The notes: generated from the letters alone by a model not told the origin. 64,000 nt of DNA from Bradyrhizobium barranii subsp. apii (GCF_011516635.5 NZ_CP096255.1:8009501-8073500), one strand, 5' to 3'; numbered from the stretch's first letter, positions 16,275 through 24,808 are shown. Numbers and translations are program-made.

Positions 16275-17104
16275 CCGCGCTCGGCCTTGCCCATCTCACC
16301 GCGTTGGAGCTTGCGCCCACGGCGCTGGTTGCCGAGGCGGCGCGAGCCGGGTTTGCAGCCGTCGCGCTACGCTTCATCCCGGCGACCAGCGACGGGCCGG
16401 CCTATCCGACGCAGGTCGGCACCGAGGCCCACCGAACGCTGAAGCGCGTGCTTGACGGCGAGGGCGTGCGGGTCAGCGACATCGAGCTGGTCCAGCTCAA
16501 GCCCGCCATCGACATCTCCTCGCTCGCAGGCTGTCTCGAAGCCGGCGCCGATCTCGGCGCCACAGCGATCATCGCTTCGGGCGACGATCCGGATCGATCC
16601 CGGCTCACCGCGCGTTTCGCCGAGCTCTGCCAGCTCGCCGCGTCGTTCGGACTGCGCGTCGACCTCGAATTCATGCGCTGGCGCGCGATCGGCAATTTGG
16701 CGCAGGCCGTGGCGGTCGTGCGCGACGCAGGGCAGACCAACGGCTCCATCCTGGTCGACGCGTTGCACCTGGCGCGCTCCGGCGGCCGGGCCGCCGACCT
16801 GATCCCGCTTCCCGACCATTGGCTTCGCGCCGCGCAACTCTGTGATGCCGTCGCCGAAACGCCGGCAACGGACGCGGCCATCATCTCCGAGGCGCGCGCG
16901 GGACGGCTGCCGCCCGGCGACGGCGCTCTGGCGCTCGGCGCACTGCTGGAGGCGCTGCCCGCCGACACCACCCTCAGCGTCGAGATGCCGTTGCCGGCAC
17001 TCGACGCGAGAGAGCGGATCGCCACGGCGTTCAACGCGACCAGGAACTTGCTCGAAGGCCATGCCCGCGGCGCCAGACGCCGCGACTGTCGCGGGTGGGC
17101 CTAA
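16271..17104 (+). CDS. Sugar phosphate isomerase/epimerase-like protein (xylose isomerase-type TIM barrel)
   Basis: 277 residues beginning MTALGLAHLTALELAPTALV, the expected first strand of an AP-endonuclease-2/xylose-isomerase barrel. Barrel features follow: GFAAVALRFIP, GVRVSDIELVQLKP, LGATAIIASGDDPD, LRVDLEFMRWRAIG and ILVDALHLARSGG, in which the Glu of VDLEF and the Asp-His of DALHL fit divalent-metal ligands. The family isomerises or dehydrates sugars, inositols and sugar acids. First full gene of the operon that continues with a MocA-like oxidoreductase and a polar-amino-acid ABC importer, so it probably works on the imported compound. Confidence 0.75.
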   Translation: MTALGLAHLTALELAPTALVAEAARAGFAAVALRFIPATSDGPAYPTQVGTEAHRTLKRVLDGEGVRVSDIELVQLKPAIDISSLAGCLEAGADLGATAIIASGDDPDRSRLTARFAELCQLAASFGLRVDLEFMRWRAIGNLAQAVAVVRDAGQTNGSILVDALHLARSGGRAADLIPLPDHWLRAAQLCDAVAETPATDAAIISEARAGRLPPGDGALALGALLEALPADTTLSVEMPLPALDARERIATAFNATRNLLEGHARGARRRDCRGWA

Positions 17105-17123
17105 ACCCAACGGAATGCACGAG

Positions 17124-18194
17124 ATGACAAAAATCAGGATTGGCGTGATCGGCGCAGGATTGATCGGGCGCAAGCATCTGCGCAGCTGGCCGAGCATGGC
17201 GACTACGAGCTCGCCGGCATCGCCGACGTCAACGCCGAGCAGGTCGCGGCCGAGCAGCCCGGCGCACGCGTCTTCGCGGATTACCGGAAGCTGCTCGACG
17301 AGGCGCGGCCCGAGGCCGTGATCATCGCATCGCCCAATCAGCTCCACGCCGAGAACGGCATCGCATGCGCGCGGGCCGGCATCCATATCCTGATCGAAAA
17401 GCCGGTCACCGATACTCTGGAGACCGCCGCCGGCCTGATCGCGGAGGTCCGCAAGGCCGGCATCCGGTCGCTGGTCGGGCATCACCGCCGCCATCATAGG
17501 CAGGTGAAGGCGCTCAAGGCGCTGCTTGGCGAGGGCCGTATCGGCGATGTCGTCGGCGTCTCGGCGATCTGGGCCACGCACAAGCCGACCGACTATTTCA
17601 AGGCGGCGCCTTGGCGGTCGCAGGCCGGTGGCGGGCCGATCCTGATCAATCTGATCCACGAGATCGACTTCCTGCGCTTTGGTCGGCGAGATCGTTGCCG
17701 TGGAGGCCATCGCCGCGAACCGGCAGCGCGGCTTCGCAGTCGAGGATACCGCCGCCGCGCTGCTCGAGTTCGAGAACGGCGCGCTCGGCACGTTCTTCCT
17801 CAGCGACTGCGCAGTGACGCCCTGGACGATGGAACAGGGTCTCGGCGAGGCGCCGGAGTTTCCGTTCAGCGGCCAGAGCAGCTACCGCCTGATGGGCCGC
17901 CGCGGCGCGATCGAATTTCCAAGCCTCGATCAATGGACGCAGGAAGGCGGCGCGCAGGACTGGAACAGGCCGATCCAGGCGCAGGCCAATCATGCGGCGT
18001 CGATCGATCCTTACGTCGCGCAGCTCGATCATTTCCGCGACGTGGTCCGGGACGCGACGCCATCGCTGCAACCGGTCGAGGACGGCGCGCGAAGCCTGCT
18101 GGTGACGCTCGCGATCGCAGAGGCCGCGACGGCGCGACGGCGCATCGACCTGCGCGAGCGCTACGCGGCGCTCGGTGAGCAGGCAACGACCTAG
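17124..18194 (+). pseudogene. Gfo/Idh/MocA family oxidoreductase, frameshifted twice
   Basis: Starts MTKIRIGVIGAGLIGRKHL (Rossmann GxGxxG at residues 10-15). At about 17162 one base is missing; the other frame then gives AQLAEHGDYELAGIADVNAE through PEAVIIASPNQLHAE and the cofactor/substrate motif HILIEKPVTD. At about 17678 the frame shifts again (LINLIHEIDFLRF to LVGEIVAVEAIAAN), through one extra base or two lost. The last part runs to ERYAALGEQATT at 18194. Restored, it is a normal-length (about 355 residues) NAD(P)-dependent sugar or inositol dehydrogenase with the EKP lysine. Everything except two indels is conserved, so sequence error is a real alternative to decay. Confidence 0.8.
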
Positions 18195-18237
18195 AGCACG
18201 GCTTTCACCGCCGTCGGACAGACGCGAACGGGCCAAG

Positions 18238-18281
18238 CCACGCCAAGAGGGCGGCCCGGCCACGCCAAGAGGGCGGCCCGG
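18238..18281 (+). repeat. Exact tandem duplication of 22 bp before the ABC operon
   Basis: The unit CCACGCCAAGAGGGCGGCCC plus GG occurs twice head to tail (18238-18259 and 18260-18281) immediately upstream of the GGAGGGAGGAG ribosome site of the permease gene. The gap between the oxidoreductase and the permease is therefore partly made by this duplication. Confidence 0.8.
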
Positions 18282-18294
18282 AGGGAGGAGCGAG

Positions 18295-18963
18295 GTGAAC
18301 TACAAGTTCGATTTCGGACCCGTGATCGAGGGCCTGCCGGAGCTGCTCTGGGGCTGTGCCGGCACGCTCGGCCTGGCGCTGTCGGGCATGGTGCTGGCGC
18401 TGATCATCGGGATCGGCGGCGTGCTGCTGCGCGATTCCCGGCTCGCGCCGCTGCGCTGGCTCGTCATCGCGTTCGTCGAGGCAATCCGCAACACGCCATT
18501 CCTCGGCCAGATCTACTTCGTCTTCTTCGCGCTGCCGATGGTCGGCATCCGCCTCGATCCCACGCTGACCGCGATCATCGCGCTCGGCGTCAACGGCGGC
18601 GCCTATGCGATCGAGATCATCCGCGGCGGCGTGCAGTCGATCAACAAGGGGCAGGTCGAGGCCGGACTGGCGCTCGGCCTGAGCCGGACGCTGATTTTTC
18701 GCCTGATCGTGCTGAAGCCGGCGCTGCGCGCGATTTTCCCGTCGCTGACCAGCCAGTTCATCATGCTGACGCTGACGACGAGCATCGCATCGGCGATCTC
18801 GGCCTATGAGCTGACCTCGGTCGGACAGGCGATCGAAACCAATACGTTCCGCAGCTTCGAGGTCTATGGCGTCGTCACGCTGCTCTATCTCGCGATGTCG
18901 TGGATGCTGATGCAGATGTTCGCGCGGATCAACGCGCGCTTCCTGCTCTATCCCGTGAAGTGA
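18295..18963 (+). CDS. Polar amino acid ABC transporter permease (HisM/GlnP family)
   Basis: GTG start at 18295 (VNYKFDFGPVIEGLPELLWG) preceded by GGAGGGAGGAG. 222 residues, about five membrane segments, with the family's N-terminal GCAGTLGLALSGMVLALIIG helix, the EAIRNTPFLGQIYFVFFALP loop and the coupling-helix sequence EAGLALGLSRTLIFRLIVLK that docks on the ATPase. It forms the inner-membrane channel with the next gene, nine bases downstream. The upstream start available in the same frame would include the 22-bp duplication and is rejected. Confidence 0.85.
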   Translation: MNYKFDFGPVIEGLPELLWGCAGTLGLALSGMVLALIIGIGGVLLRDSRLAPLRWLVIAFVEAIRNTPFLGQIYFVFFALPMVGIRLDPTLTAIIALGVNGGAYAIEIIRGGVQSINKGQVEAGLALGLSRTLIFRLIVLKPALRAIFPSLTSQFIMLTLTTSIASAISAYELTSVGQAIETNTFRSFEVYGVVTLLYLAMSWMLMQMFARINARFLLYPVK

Positions 18964-18972
18964 GGACGGCGC

Positions 18973-19614
18973 ATGGACAAGAACCAGTTCCTGTTCCTGC
19001 TCGGCGGCCTGAAATGGACGCTGGCGCTGTCCGCGATCGGCTTCGCGCTCGGCTCGGTCGCCGGCCTCAGCGTCGCGCTGGCGCGCACGTCGGGCCGGCG
19101 CTGGCTCGAACGCGGCGCGGCCGCCTACATCGCGCTGTTCCAGGGCACGCCGCTGCTGATGCAGCTGTTCGTCGTCTATTACGGCGTCGCGCTCGCCGGG
19201 CTGAAGCTCGATCCCTGGGTCTCCGTCTCGATCGGCTTCACCCTGCATGCCGGCGCCTTCCTCGGCGAGATCTGGCGCGGCTCGATCGAAGCCGTGCCGC
19301 GAGGCCAGGTCGAGGCCGCCAAGGCGCTCAGCCTCGGCTACCTCGACCGGATGAAGGACGTCGTGCTGCCGCAGGCGATCCGCATTTCGCTGCCCACGAC
19401 GATCGGGTTCCTGGTGCAGCTGATCAAGGGCACCTCGCTTGCCGCCATCATCGGCTTCACCGAGCTGATGCGCGCCGGGACCATCGTGTCAAACCAGAAC
19501 TTCAAGCCGCTGCTCGTGCTCGGTCTGGTCTGCGCGCTCTATTTCGCGCTGTGCTGGCCGCTTTCGCTCTATGGCGCGTGGCTGGAGCGGCGGCTCGTCA
19601 CCGCCGCACGATGA
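18973..19614 (+). CDS. Polar amino acid ABC transporter permease (HisQ family)
   Basis: 213 residues, second permease of the heterodimeric channel. It shows LGGLKWTLALSAIGFALGSV in helix 1, LFQGTPLLMQLFVVYYGVAL, and the EAA loop VEAAKALSLGYLDRMKDVVL. Related to but distinct from its neighbour (about one third identical by eye), as expected for HisQ/HisM-type pairs. Its gene begins nine bases after the first permease and ends just before the receptor gene, so the whole transporter is one transcription unit. Confidence 0.85.
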   Translation: MDKNQFLFLLGGLKWTLALSAIGFALGSVAGLSVALARTSGRRWLERGAAAYIALFQGTPLLMQLFVVYYGVALAGLKLDPWVSVSIGFTLHAGAFLGEIWRGSIEAVPRGQVEAAKALSLGYLDRMKDVVLPQAIRISLPTTIGFLVQLIKGTSLAAIIGFTELMRAGTIVSNQNFKPLLVLGLVCALYFALCWPLSLYGAWLERRLVTAAR

Positions 19615-19636
19615 GGAATTCAACACAGAGGAGGGA

Positions 19637-20482
19637 ATGATGACCAAGAGCATGACAACCCGGTTCAATCGCCGCCACATGCTGGCGCTCGGCGCCGGTG
19701 CGATCGCCTCGCCGTTCGTGCTGTCGCGCGCCGCCTACGCGGTGACGCCTTCGGAGATCAAGGCGCGGGGCAAGGTGCTGATCGGCATCCAGGGCGACAA
19801 TCCGCCCTTGGGGTTCGTCAATTCCACGGGCAAGCAGGAGGGCCTCGATGCCGATCTCTCCGAGCTGTTTGCAAAAGAGCTCGGCGTAGCCGCCGAATTC
19901 ATGCCGCTGGCCGTCGCCAATCGCATCCCGGCGCTGACGTCGGGGCGCGTCGACATCCTGTTCGCGACCATGGCGATGCTGCCGGAGCGCGCCAAGGCGG
20001 TGCAATTCTCAAAGCCCTATGGTGCCAACATCATCACCTTCATCGCGCCGAAGGAGATGGAGATCAAATCGCCGGCCGACATGGGCAAATATGTCATCGG
20101 TGTCGCGCGCGGCAGTGTGCAGGACACCGACGTGACCAAGGCGGCGCCTCCCGGCACCACCATCCGCCGCTTCGACGGCGATGCGCCGACCATGCAGGCG
20201 CTGCTGTCCGGGCAGGTGCAGGCGGTGGGCGGCAACATCTTCTACGTTCCGCGCCTCAACGAATCCAAACCCGGCGCTTACGAGAACAAGCTCGAATTCA
20301 CCAAACTCTATAACGGCGCCTGCACGCGGCTCGGCGAGAAGGAGATCAACGCCTTCGTCAACGGCTTCATCGACAAGATCATCGCCAGCGGCGAATGGGC
20401 CAGGATCTATCCGAAGTGGATGAACAACCCGCTGCCGGCCTTCCCCGACAGCATTCCCGGCATCCCCTTCACCGTCAGCTGA
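19637..20482 (+). CDS. Polar amino acid ABC transporter substrate-binding protein
   Basis: 281 residues. The N terminus has [20 protein letters not shown], a twin-arginine-like export signal ending RAAYA, so the receptor may be secreted folded by Tat. The mature part is a type II periplasmic binding protein (family 3): [57 protein letters not shown], and [26 protein letters not shown] is upstream; two ATGs are adjacent (19637 and 19640). The ligand is not predictable, but family 3 binds amino acids, opines and amino-sugar-like compounds. Confidence 0.85.
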   Translation: MMTKSMTTRFNRRHMLALGAGAIASPFVLSRAAYAVTPSEIKARGKVLIGIQGDNPPLGFVNSTGKQEGLDADLSELFAKELGVAAEFMPLAVANRIPALTSGRVDILFATMAMLPERAKAVQFSKPYGANIITFIAPKEMEIKSPADMGKYVIGVARGSVQDTDVTKAAPPGTTIRRFDGDAPTMQALLSGQVQAVGGNIFYVPRLNESKPGAYENKLEFTKLYNGACTRLGEKEINAFVNGFIDKIIASGEWARIYPKWMNNPLPAFPDSIPGIPFTVS

Positions 20483-20493
20483 GGGAGAGTGCC

Positions 20494-21267
20494 ATGTCGG
20501 TCACAGCCATGCCGGTCACAGCCACGGCGGACACGATGATCGCGATGCGTGGTGTCAACAAATGGTACAGCACCTACCAGGTGCTGACCGACATCAACCT
20601 GGCGGTCCGTGCAAGCGAGAAGATCGTCCTGTGCGGGCCTTCCGGATCGGGCAAATCCACCCTGATCCGCTGCATCAACGCGCTCGAGAACTACCAGAAG
20701 GGCGAGATCGTCGTCGACGGCGTGCATCTCGGCAGCCAAGGCAAGGCCATCGACGCGGTGCGCCGCGAGGTCGGCATGGTGTTCCAGCAATTCAACCTGT
20801 TCCCGCACATGACGGTGCTGGAGAACTGCACGCTTGCGCCGATCCGCTCTCGCGGCATTCCGCGCCTGGCGGCCGAGGAGACCGCGCGGCGGCTGCTCGA
20901 CCGTGTCAAGATCCTCAACCAGGCGGATAAATACCCGGCGCAATTGTCCGGCGGTCAGCAGCAGCGCGCGGCGATCGCGCGGGCGCTCTGCATGGAGCCG
21001 AAGGTGATGCTGTTCGACGAGCCGACCTCGGCGCTCGACCCGGAAATGGTCAAGGAGGTGCTCGACACCATGATCGGGCTTGCGACCGACGGCATGACCA
21101 TGATCTGCGTCACCCATGAAATGGGCTTCGCCCGGCAGGTCGCCGACCGCGTGATCTTCATGGCGGAGGGACGGATCGTCGAGGAGGCGGAGCCGGAAGT
21201 CTTCTTCAGGGCCCCGCAGCACGAGCGCACGAAAAAATTCCTCGGCGAGATTCTGCCGCATCATTGA
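20494..21267 (+). CDS. Polar amino acid ABC transporter ATP-binding protein (HisP/GlnQ family)
   Basis: 257 residues with complete ABC motifs: Walker A GPSGSGKS (48-55), Q-loop [11 protein letters not shown], signature LSGGQQQR, Walker B and D-loop [16 protein letters not shown]-loop CVTHEMGF. It follows the receptor gene by eleven bases and completes the importer 18295-21267. It hydrolyses ATP at the inner membrane to power uptake. Last gene of the operon; a cyclase gene converges on it. Confidence 0.9.
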   Translation: MSVTAMPVTATADTMIAMRGVNKWYSTYQVLTDINLAVRASEKIVLCGPSGSGKSTLIRCINALENYQKGEIVVDGVHLGSQGKAIDAVRREVGMVFQQFNLFPHMTVLENCTLAPIRSRGIPRLAAEETARRLLDRVKILNQADKYPAQLSGGQQQRAAIARALCMEPKVMLFDEPTSALDPEMVKEVLDTMIGLATDGMTMICVTHEMGFARQVADRVIFMAEGRIVEEAEPEVFFRAPQHERTKKFLGEILPHH

Positions 21268-21320
21268 AGCCGTGCCGGCGCGGCGCGAAGGCGGTCCGGT
21301 GTCCACCCTTGCCGGCCCCC

Positions 21321-22118
21321 TCACTCCTCCACCCGATACAACCTCCACCGCTCCGGCACACCCTTGAGCTGGTGCATGCCGTGATCCCTGAAGCTGATGG
21401 TCGATTGTGCCTTCAGCAAATCCTTGACCGCGCTCGAGACCAAGACTTCGCCGGCCCGCGCTTTCGCGGCGACGCGGGTGCCGATGTGGAAGGCGAGACC
21501 GACCATTTCGCCGCCGCTGACCGTGTACTCGCCCGCGTGCAGGCCGACCCTGATCTCGAGCCCCAGCGTGCGCACCGCCTTCTGGATTGCGGTCGCGCAA
21601 CTGATCCCGGCCGCCGGCGCCTTGAACGTCGCCAGCACGCCGTCGCCCGTCGTCGCGACTTCCTTTCCGCGCGAGCTCTTCAGCTCCTTGCGGACGGCCG
21701 CGTAATAATGGCCCATCACCTTGGTCCAGCGCGCATCGCCGAGCTTCGCGGCCTTGGCGGTGGAGCCGACGATATCGACGATCAGGATGGTGGCGAGCGC
21801 CCGCTTGAGATCGGTGCCGCGCTCGGCCGGGCGGCGCCGGAGCGCGATAGCTCCGGCCAGCGGCTCATAGCGATGGCTGCGGCGCCGCGCGATCGCGGCC
21901 TTTGCGTAATCCTGGGCACGCTGCGCCGTGCCGCACCGAACTGTCTTCTCCTGCGGCGAGCGCGTCCAGTAGACCTTGCGCCCGGCACCGGTGCCTTGGA
22001 CCTCCACGCCGCCCCACTTCAGGAAAACCGCCGAGCCGACGCGCCTGACACACCACGCCTTCGACGTGTATCCCGATACGTTCGACTGATGGACTCCGAT
22101 GCGAAGGAATTTTGGCAT
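21321..22118 (-). CDS. Class III adenylate/guanylate cyclase with N-terminal WGR-like domain
   Basis: From the ATG at 22118 the protein has 265 residues. Residues about 18-85 (AWCVRRVGSAVFLKWGGVEV, GRKVYWTRSPQEKTVRC) resemble a WGR-type nucleic-acid-binding module, with its strand-W-G pattern. Residues about 107-262 are a class III cyclase catalytic domain: metal aspartates D115 (ILIVDIVGST) and D159 (TTGDGVLATF), and LEIRVGLHAGE. It should make cAMP or cGMP from the triphosphate in the cytoplasm. The domain pairing suggests nucleic-acid-linked control of a cyclic-nucleotide signal. No good ribosome site is seen before 22118, so the start is uncertain. Confidence 0.75.
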   Translation of the reverse strand: MPKFLRIGVHQSNVSGYTSKAWCVRRVGSAVFLKWGGVEVQGTGAGRKVYWTRSPQEKTVRCGTAQRAQDYAKAAIARRRSHRYEPLAGAIALRRRPAERGTDLKRALATILIVDIVGSTAKAAKLGDARWTKVMGHYYAAVRKELKSSRGKEVATTGDGVLATFKAPAAGISCATAIQKAVRTLGLEIRVGLHAGEYTVSGGEMVGLAFHIGTRVAAKARAGEVLVSSAVKDLLKAQSTISFRDHGMHQLKGVPERWRLYRVEE

Positions 22119-22207
22119 GAACGCGCGGCCAGTCGAAGGAACGTTTGGGCGGACCTGCGACCAACGTATTCGCACATTCCTGCATTGGCAACAGGGCTCC
22201 TCGCACC

Positions 22208-22420
22208 CTACGCGCCTCTGCGAGCCTCCTGCTTGCCGATCGAGCAGCGCCACGCCGCGAGACGTTCGGCCGGATGCTGCGCCATCCATTCGGCAAGCTG
22301 CGGCGCTCCCATCAGACAGGACTGCATCGTCACGTCAGCGAAATCCGAGGTCGTGACGATCTGCTCGTGGCAATCTGTCGGCGACGAGAGGCTGCAGAGC
22401 ACGGCAATGATCTTGATCAT
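22208..22420 (-). CDS. Small cysteine-containing conserved protein, 70 aa
   Basis: The start at 22420 has AAGGAG about ten bases upstream. MIKIIAVLCSLSS is followed by DCHEQIVTTSDFADVTMQSC and LMGAPQLAEWMAQHPAERLA, AWRC, with three spaced cysteines after the first hydrophobic stretch. Similar short Cys-x-His-x-x-x...Cys...WxC proteins are scattered in rhizobia; role unknown, possibly exported. It is the last gene of a four-gene run of tiny reverse-strand genes starting at 23112; its ATG is one base past the stop of the gene before it. Confidence 0.6.
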   Translation of the reverse strand: MIKIIAVLCSLSSPTDCHEQIVTTSDFADVTMQSCLMGAPQLAEWMAQHPAERLAAWRCSIGKQEARRGA

Positions 22421-22421
22421 G

Positions 22422-22607
22422 TCACGAGAGCTCCTTCGACGTACTCGGGCTCTGCGTCGCCGCCCGAGTGGTCGACCGCGGCTCGACGGGCCGCTCGCCG
22501 TCGGGATCGGCCCGCGGAAACACGGCGTCATAGTTAGCGCGCGCTTCGCGGATCAGCCGCGCACGCTCGCGCTCGGCTCTTGTGACCAGTCGAACAACTT
22601 CGCCCAT
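22422..22607 (-). CDS. Small basic protein, 61 aa
   Basis: Starts MGEVVRLVTRAERERARLIR at 22607 with GGAG five bases upstream; then EARANYDAVFPRADPDGE and a low-complexity Ser/Thr tail. The charged N-terminal helix followed by NYDAVFPPADP-like sequence is a recurrent short Bradyrhizobium protein type. Cytoplasmic, of unknown function. Third member of the tiny-gene operon; its stop is one base from the next start, indicating translational coupling. Confidence 0.55.
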   Translation of the reverse strand: MGEVVRLVTRAERERARLIREARANYDAVFPRADPDGERPVEPRSTTRAATQSPSTSKELS

Positions 22608-22684
22608 ATCGGCTCCACGGGGTGGCAAGAGGAAACTGACCAGACGCCCCTGGTTGGGCGACCGGCTCACCGCGCAACCCGCAA

Positions 22685-22897
22685 TCACGGGTACGATTCG
22701 TATCGCGTGCCGGCCGAACGCGCCGATGACCTCGCCGCATCGACGCTTGATGCCTTTTCGGCGCGCCGCTGATAGTCATTGGCCAGCATCTCGAGACGGG
22801 TCGCGACCACGATGTCCGTCATGGTCCGGGCCGCGCGCAGCAGGCTCTGCGCCGTCTCGAGATATTCCTTTCCTCGTCGTGACATCTGCATGGTCAT
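22685..22897 (-). CDS. Small helical protein, 70 aa
   Basis: MTMQMSRRGKEYLETAQSLL followed by RAARTMTDIVVATRLEMLAN and DYQRRAEKASSVDAARSSAR: two amphipathic helices of the type often found in short Bradyrhizobium proteins (RRA-x-EY-x-x-x-A...DYERRAEKAS). GAGG is five bases before the ATG at 22897. Its start codon overlaps the stop of the zinc-ribbon gene before it (ATGA). Function unknown. Confidence 0.6.
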   Translation of the reverse strand: MTMQMSRRGKEYLETAQSLLRAARTMTDIVVATRLEMLANDYQRRAEKASSVDAARSSARSAGTRYESYP

Positions 22898-23112
22898 AGG
22901 CGCCTCGCGCGGTTTTCTGAAAACATGTCGACAACCGACGGAAATCGACCGAACCAGTCGCGCTCACCCTGCCGGCGCGTCGCCAAACGTTCGACGCACT
23001 TTTTCGAGCAAAGGGGCTTTCGCCAAGAGTAGTAGCGGACCAGGCCAAACTTGCCGTCGCACGCGGCACAGCGAGCGGTTCGACTTCCAGAAACTTGGGA
23101 ACAGTTTGGCAT
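22894..23112 (-). CDS. Small treble-clef/zinc-ribbon protein, 72 aa
   Basis: The frame from 23112 has GAGGAG eight bases upstream. The core CAACDGKFGLVRYYSWRKPL followed by CSKKCVERLATRR gives two Cys-x-x/xx-Cys knuckles about 18 residues apart, as in single zinc-finger proteins that meet nucleic acids or partner proteins. The C-terminal GRFPSVVDMFSENRARRL is basic. First gene of the four-gene small-protein operon. Function unknown. Confidence 0.65.
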   Translation of the reverse strand: MPNCSQVSGSRTARCAACDGKFGLVRYYSWRKPLCSKKCVERLATRRQGERDWFGRFPSVVDMFSENRARRL

Positions 23113-23599
23113 TGTCGTCTCCTCTTGTGGTCGCGTCCGATGTGTCGATCACCTTTTCTGTTGCATCGAGGCAGCCGCACCGACTGTCCTCGACCAAATC
23201 TTGCGGCACCAATCGCAACGCCGCCAGTGAAGCCAACCTAGGCGTCCTGCGCGAACATATCTTTCAACAACGCGTCCGATATTGCCCATAAGCACGACTT
23301 CCGTCGCGCGCAGGGGACGCACCCCGACGACTGCGCGTTTGCGCGATCGCCCGATTCCGGAACTGGATCGACGTCACGGCGACGCACGCATGCACCGTCA
23401 ATCACGGCACATCGAGGCCATGACGGGCGGCGATAGCGACCGTCGTTCGGAGATGCCGGGGTGTGCGGGACGATGGCCAGCTGGCCGTGGCCGATGAGGA
23501 TCTGGATTTCTCCGCCATGCCGCAATCGGCGGCGCGCGGGTCATCCGCAATCCTACGTCAGCGAGATTTCAACGGGCCGGCTGCGGCGAGCATCCCGCC
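23113..23599. other. Intergenic region with a cyclase-gene remnant
   Basis: About 490 bases without an intact gene. The left part probably holds the promoter of the small-protein operon. The right part (23430-23525) is a decayed piece of a nucleotide-cyclase gene. Nothing else is recognisable. Confidence 0.45.
23430..23525 (-). pseudogene. Degenerate fragment of a class III cyclase gene
   Basis: Reverse translation gives RHGGEIQILIGHGQLAIVP, plainly related to ARHGGEILKFIGDGLLAIFP at the metal site of the intact cyclase at 23600-24808, but with the metal Asp replaced by His and no conserved sequence on either side. It looks like the remains of a second copy lying directly beside the intact gene. 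Confidence 0.5.
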
Positions 23600-24808
23600 T
23601 CAGCCGTGAAACGCAAACAGCTCGATCGGATCGCTGAAGCCGCGCACCTCGTATTTGCCGACATGCTCGAGCTCGAACTCCCGCTCGACCAGTTCGGCGA
23701 AGGCGCGCGAGAGCAGCACCGGTCGTCCCAGCTGCTTTGTCAAGGCTTCGAGACGGGAGGCCATGTTGACGGCGGGACCGATGACGGTGAAGTCGAGCCG
23801 GCTGGACGATCCGATATTGCCGTACATGACGTCGCCGACGTGGACGCCGATGCCGTAGTTCAGCGGCGCGCGGCCGGTCCCGTTGTTCCGTTCGTTCAGC
23901 GCGGCCATAGCCTGCCGGGCTTCAGTCACGGCGCGCAGCAGGTTTGCGCAGGCGCCGGGCCCGCTGAGCGGGAAAATGGCGAGCAGGCCGTCGCCGATGA
24001 ATTTCAGGATTTCGCCGCCGTGCCGCGCGATCGGCTCCGACATCGCGTCGAAATAGTCGTTGAGGAGATCGATGACGTCGTCGCGCGGCCAGTTGTCCGA
24101 GATCTTCGTGAAGTCACGGAGGTCGCAGATCATGATCGCGGCACGCACCGTCGTGCCGGTGCCGCGCCGCGTGGCCCCGGCCAGGATGAGCTCGCCGGCA
24201 TGGGAGCCGACATAGGTCTCGAGCAGCGTTCGCGCCAGGCGGTTCTTGACGCGGATCTCGCTGACCAGCGCCAGCACCGGCAGCACGTTCTTGAGCGCAA
24301 CTAGATGCGCGTCGTCGAAGCCGCCGGGGCGATCGGTCGCGAAGGTGACGAGATGGCGCTTGCCGAGTGTGTGGTGGAGCGGCCAGGCGACGTAGTCGGT
24401 CAGACCTTTCGCGCGCATCTCGTCATAGACCGCGTGCCTGCGGCCGAGCGACGGATCGCCTTCGAGGTTCTCGCGGAGTTCGCTCGCACCGTCCAGCATT
24501 TCGCTGACAGGGCTGCCGATGAACTCGGATCGCTCGAGCACATCGAAGTCGACCCGCGAGATCTTCGCCTCGCGCATGCCATCCAACCACATGAAGGCGG
24601 CGCCGAGCCATTGCGGATGCTGGATCCGGACGTGCATCGTCGACCGCTTGAGCGGAATGCCCGCCTGCTGGAGGCGGATGCACATCTCGGCAAAGATGTT
24701 GTCGATGAAGCGCTCGTCGCTCGTGCCGTTGGTCAGCCAGTCGACGACGCCGTCGGACAGCGTGGTGGGGCGATTTTGGTCTGGCGCGGTCATACCCTGC
24801 CTGTTCAT
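23600..24808 (-). CDS. Class III adenylate/guanylate cyclase with N-terminal sensor region
   Basis: 402 residues. Residues about 1-215 form an N-terminal region (VVDWLTNGTSDERFIDNIFA, MHVRIQHPQWLGAAFMW, DYVAWPLHHTLGKRHLVTFA) of the type that accompanies many Bradyrhizobium cyclases, with a GAF-like feel. Residues about 222-400 are the catalytic domain: metal D229 in ICDLRDFTKISD, D273 in FIGDGLLAIFP, then VHVGDVMYGNIGSSSRLDFT and IGPAVNMASRLEAL. All catalytic features appear present, so it should make a cyclic nucleotide in response to a signal sensed by the N terminus. A decayed partial copy lies downstream. Confidence 0.88.
   Translation of the reverse strand: MNRQGMTAPDQNRPTTLSDGVVDWLTNGTSDERFIDNIFAEMCIRLQQAGIPLKRSTMHVRIQHPQWLGAAFMWLDGMREAKISRVDFDVLERSEFIGSPVSEMLDGASELRENLEGDPSLGRRHAVYDEMRAKGLTDYVAWPLHHTLGKRHLVTFATDRPGGFDDAHLVALKNVLPVLALVSEIRVKNRLARTLLETYVGSHAGELILAGATRRGTGTTVRAAIMICDLRDFTKISDNWPRDDVIDLLNDYFDAMSEPIARHGGEILKFIGDGLLAIFPLSGPGACANLLRAVTEARQAMAALNERNNGTGRAPLNYGIGVHVGDVMYGNIGSSSRLDFTVIGPAVNMASRLEALTKQLGRPVLLSRAFAELVEREFELEHVGKYEVRGFSDPIELFAFHG

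Noticed and set aside
21264-22772. Plus-strand frame of 502 codons over the WGR-cyclase and tiny genes
   Set aside because: Antisense to the cyclase catalytic motifs and to coupled small genes with good ribosome sites.
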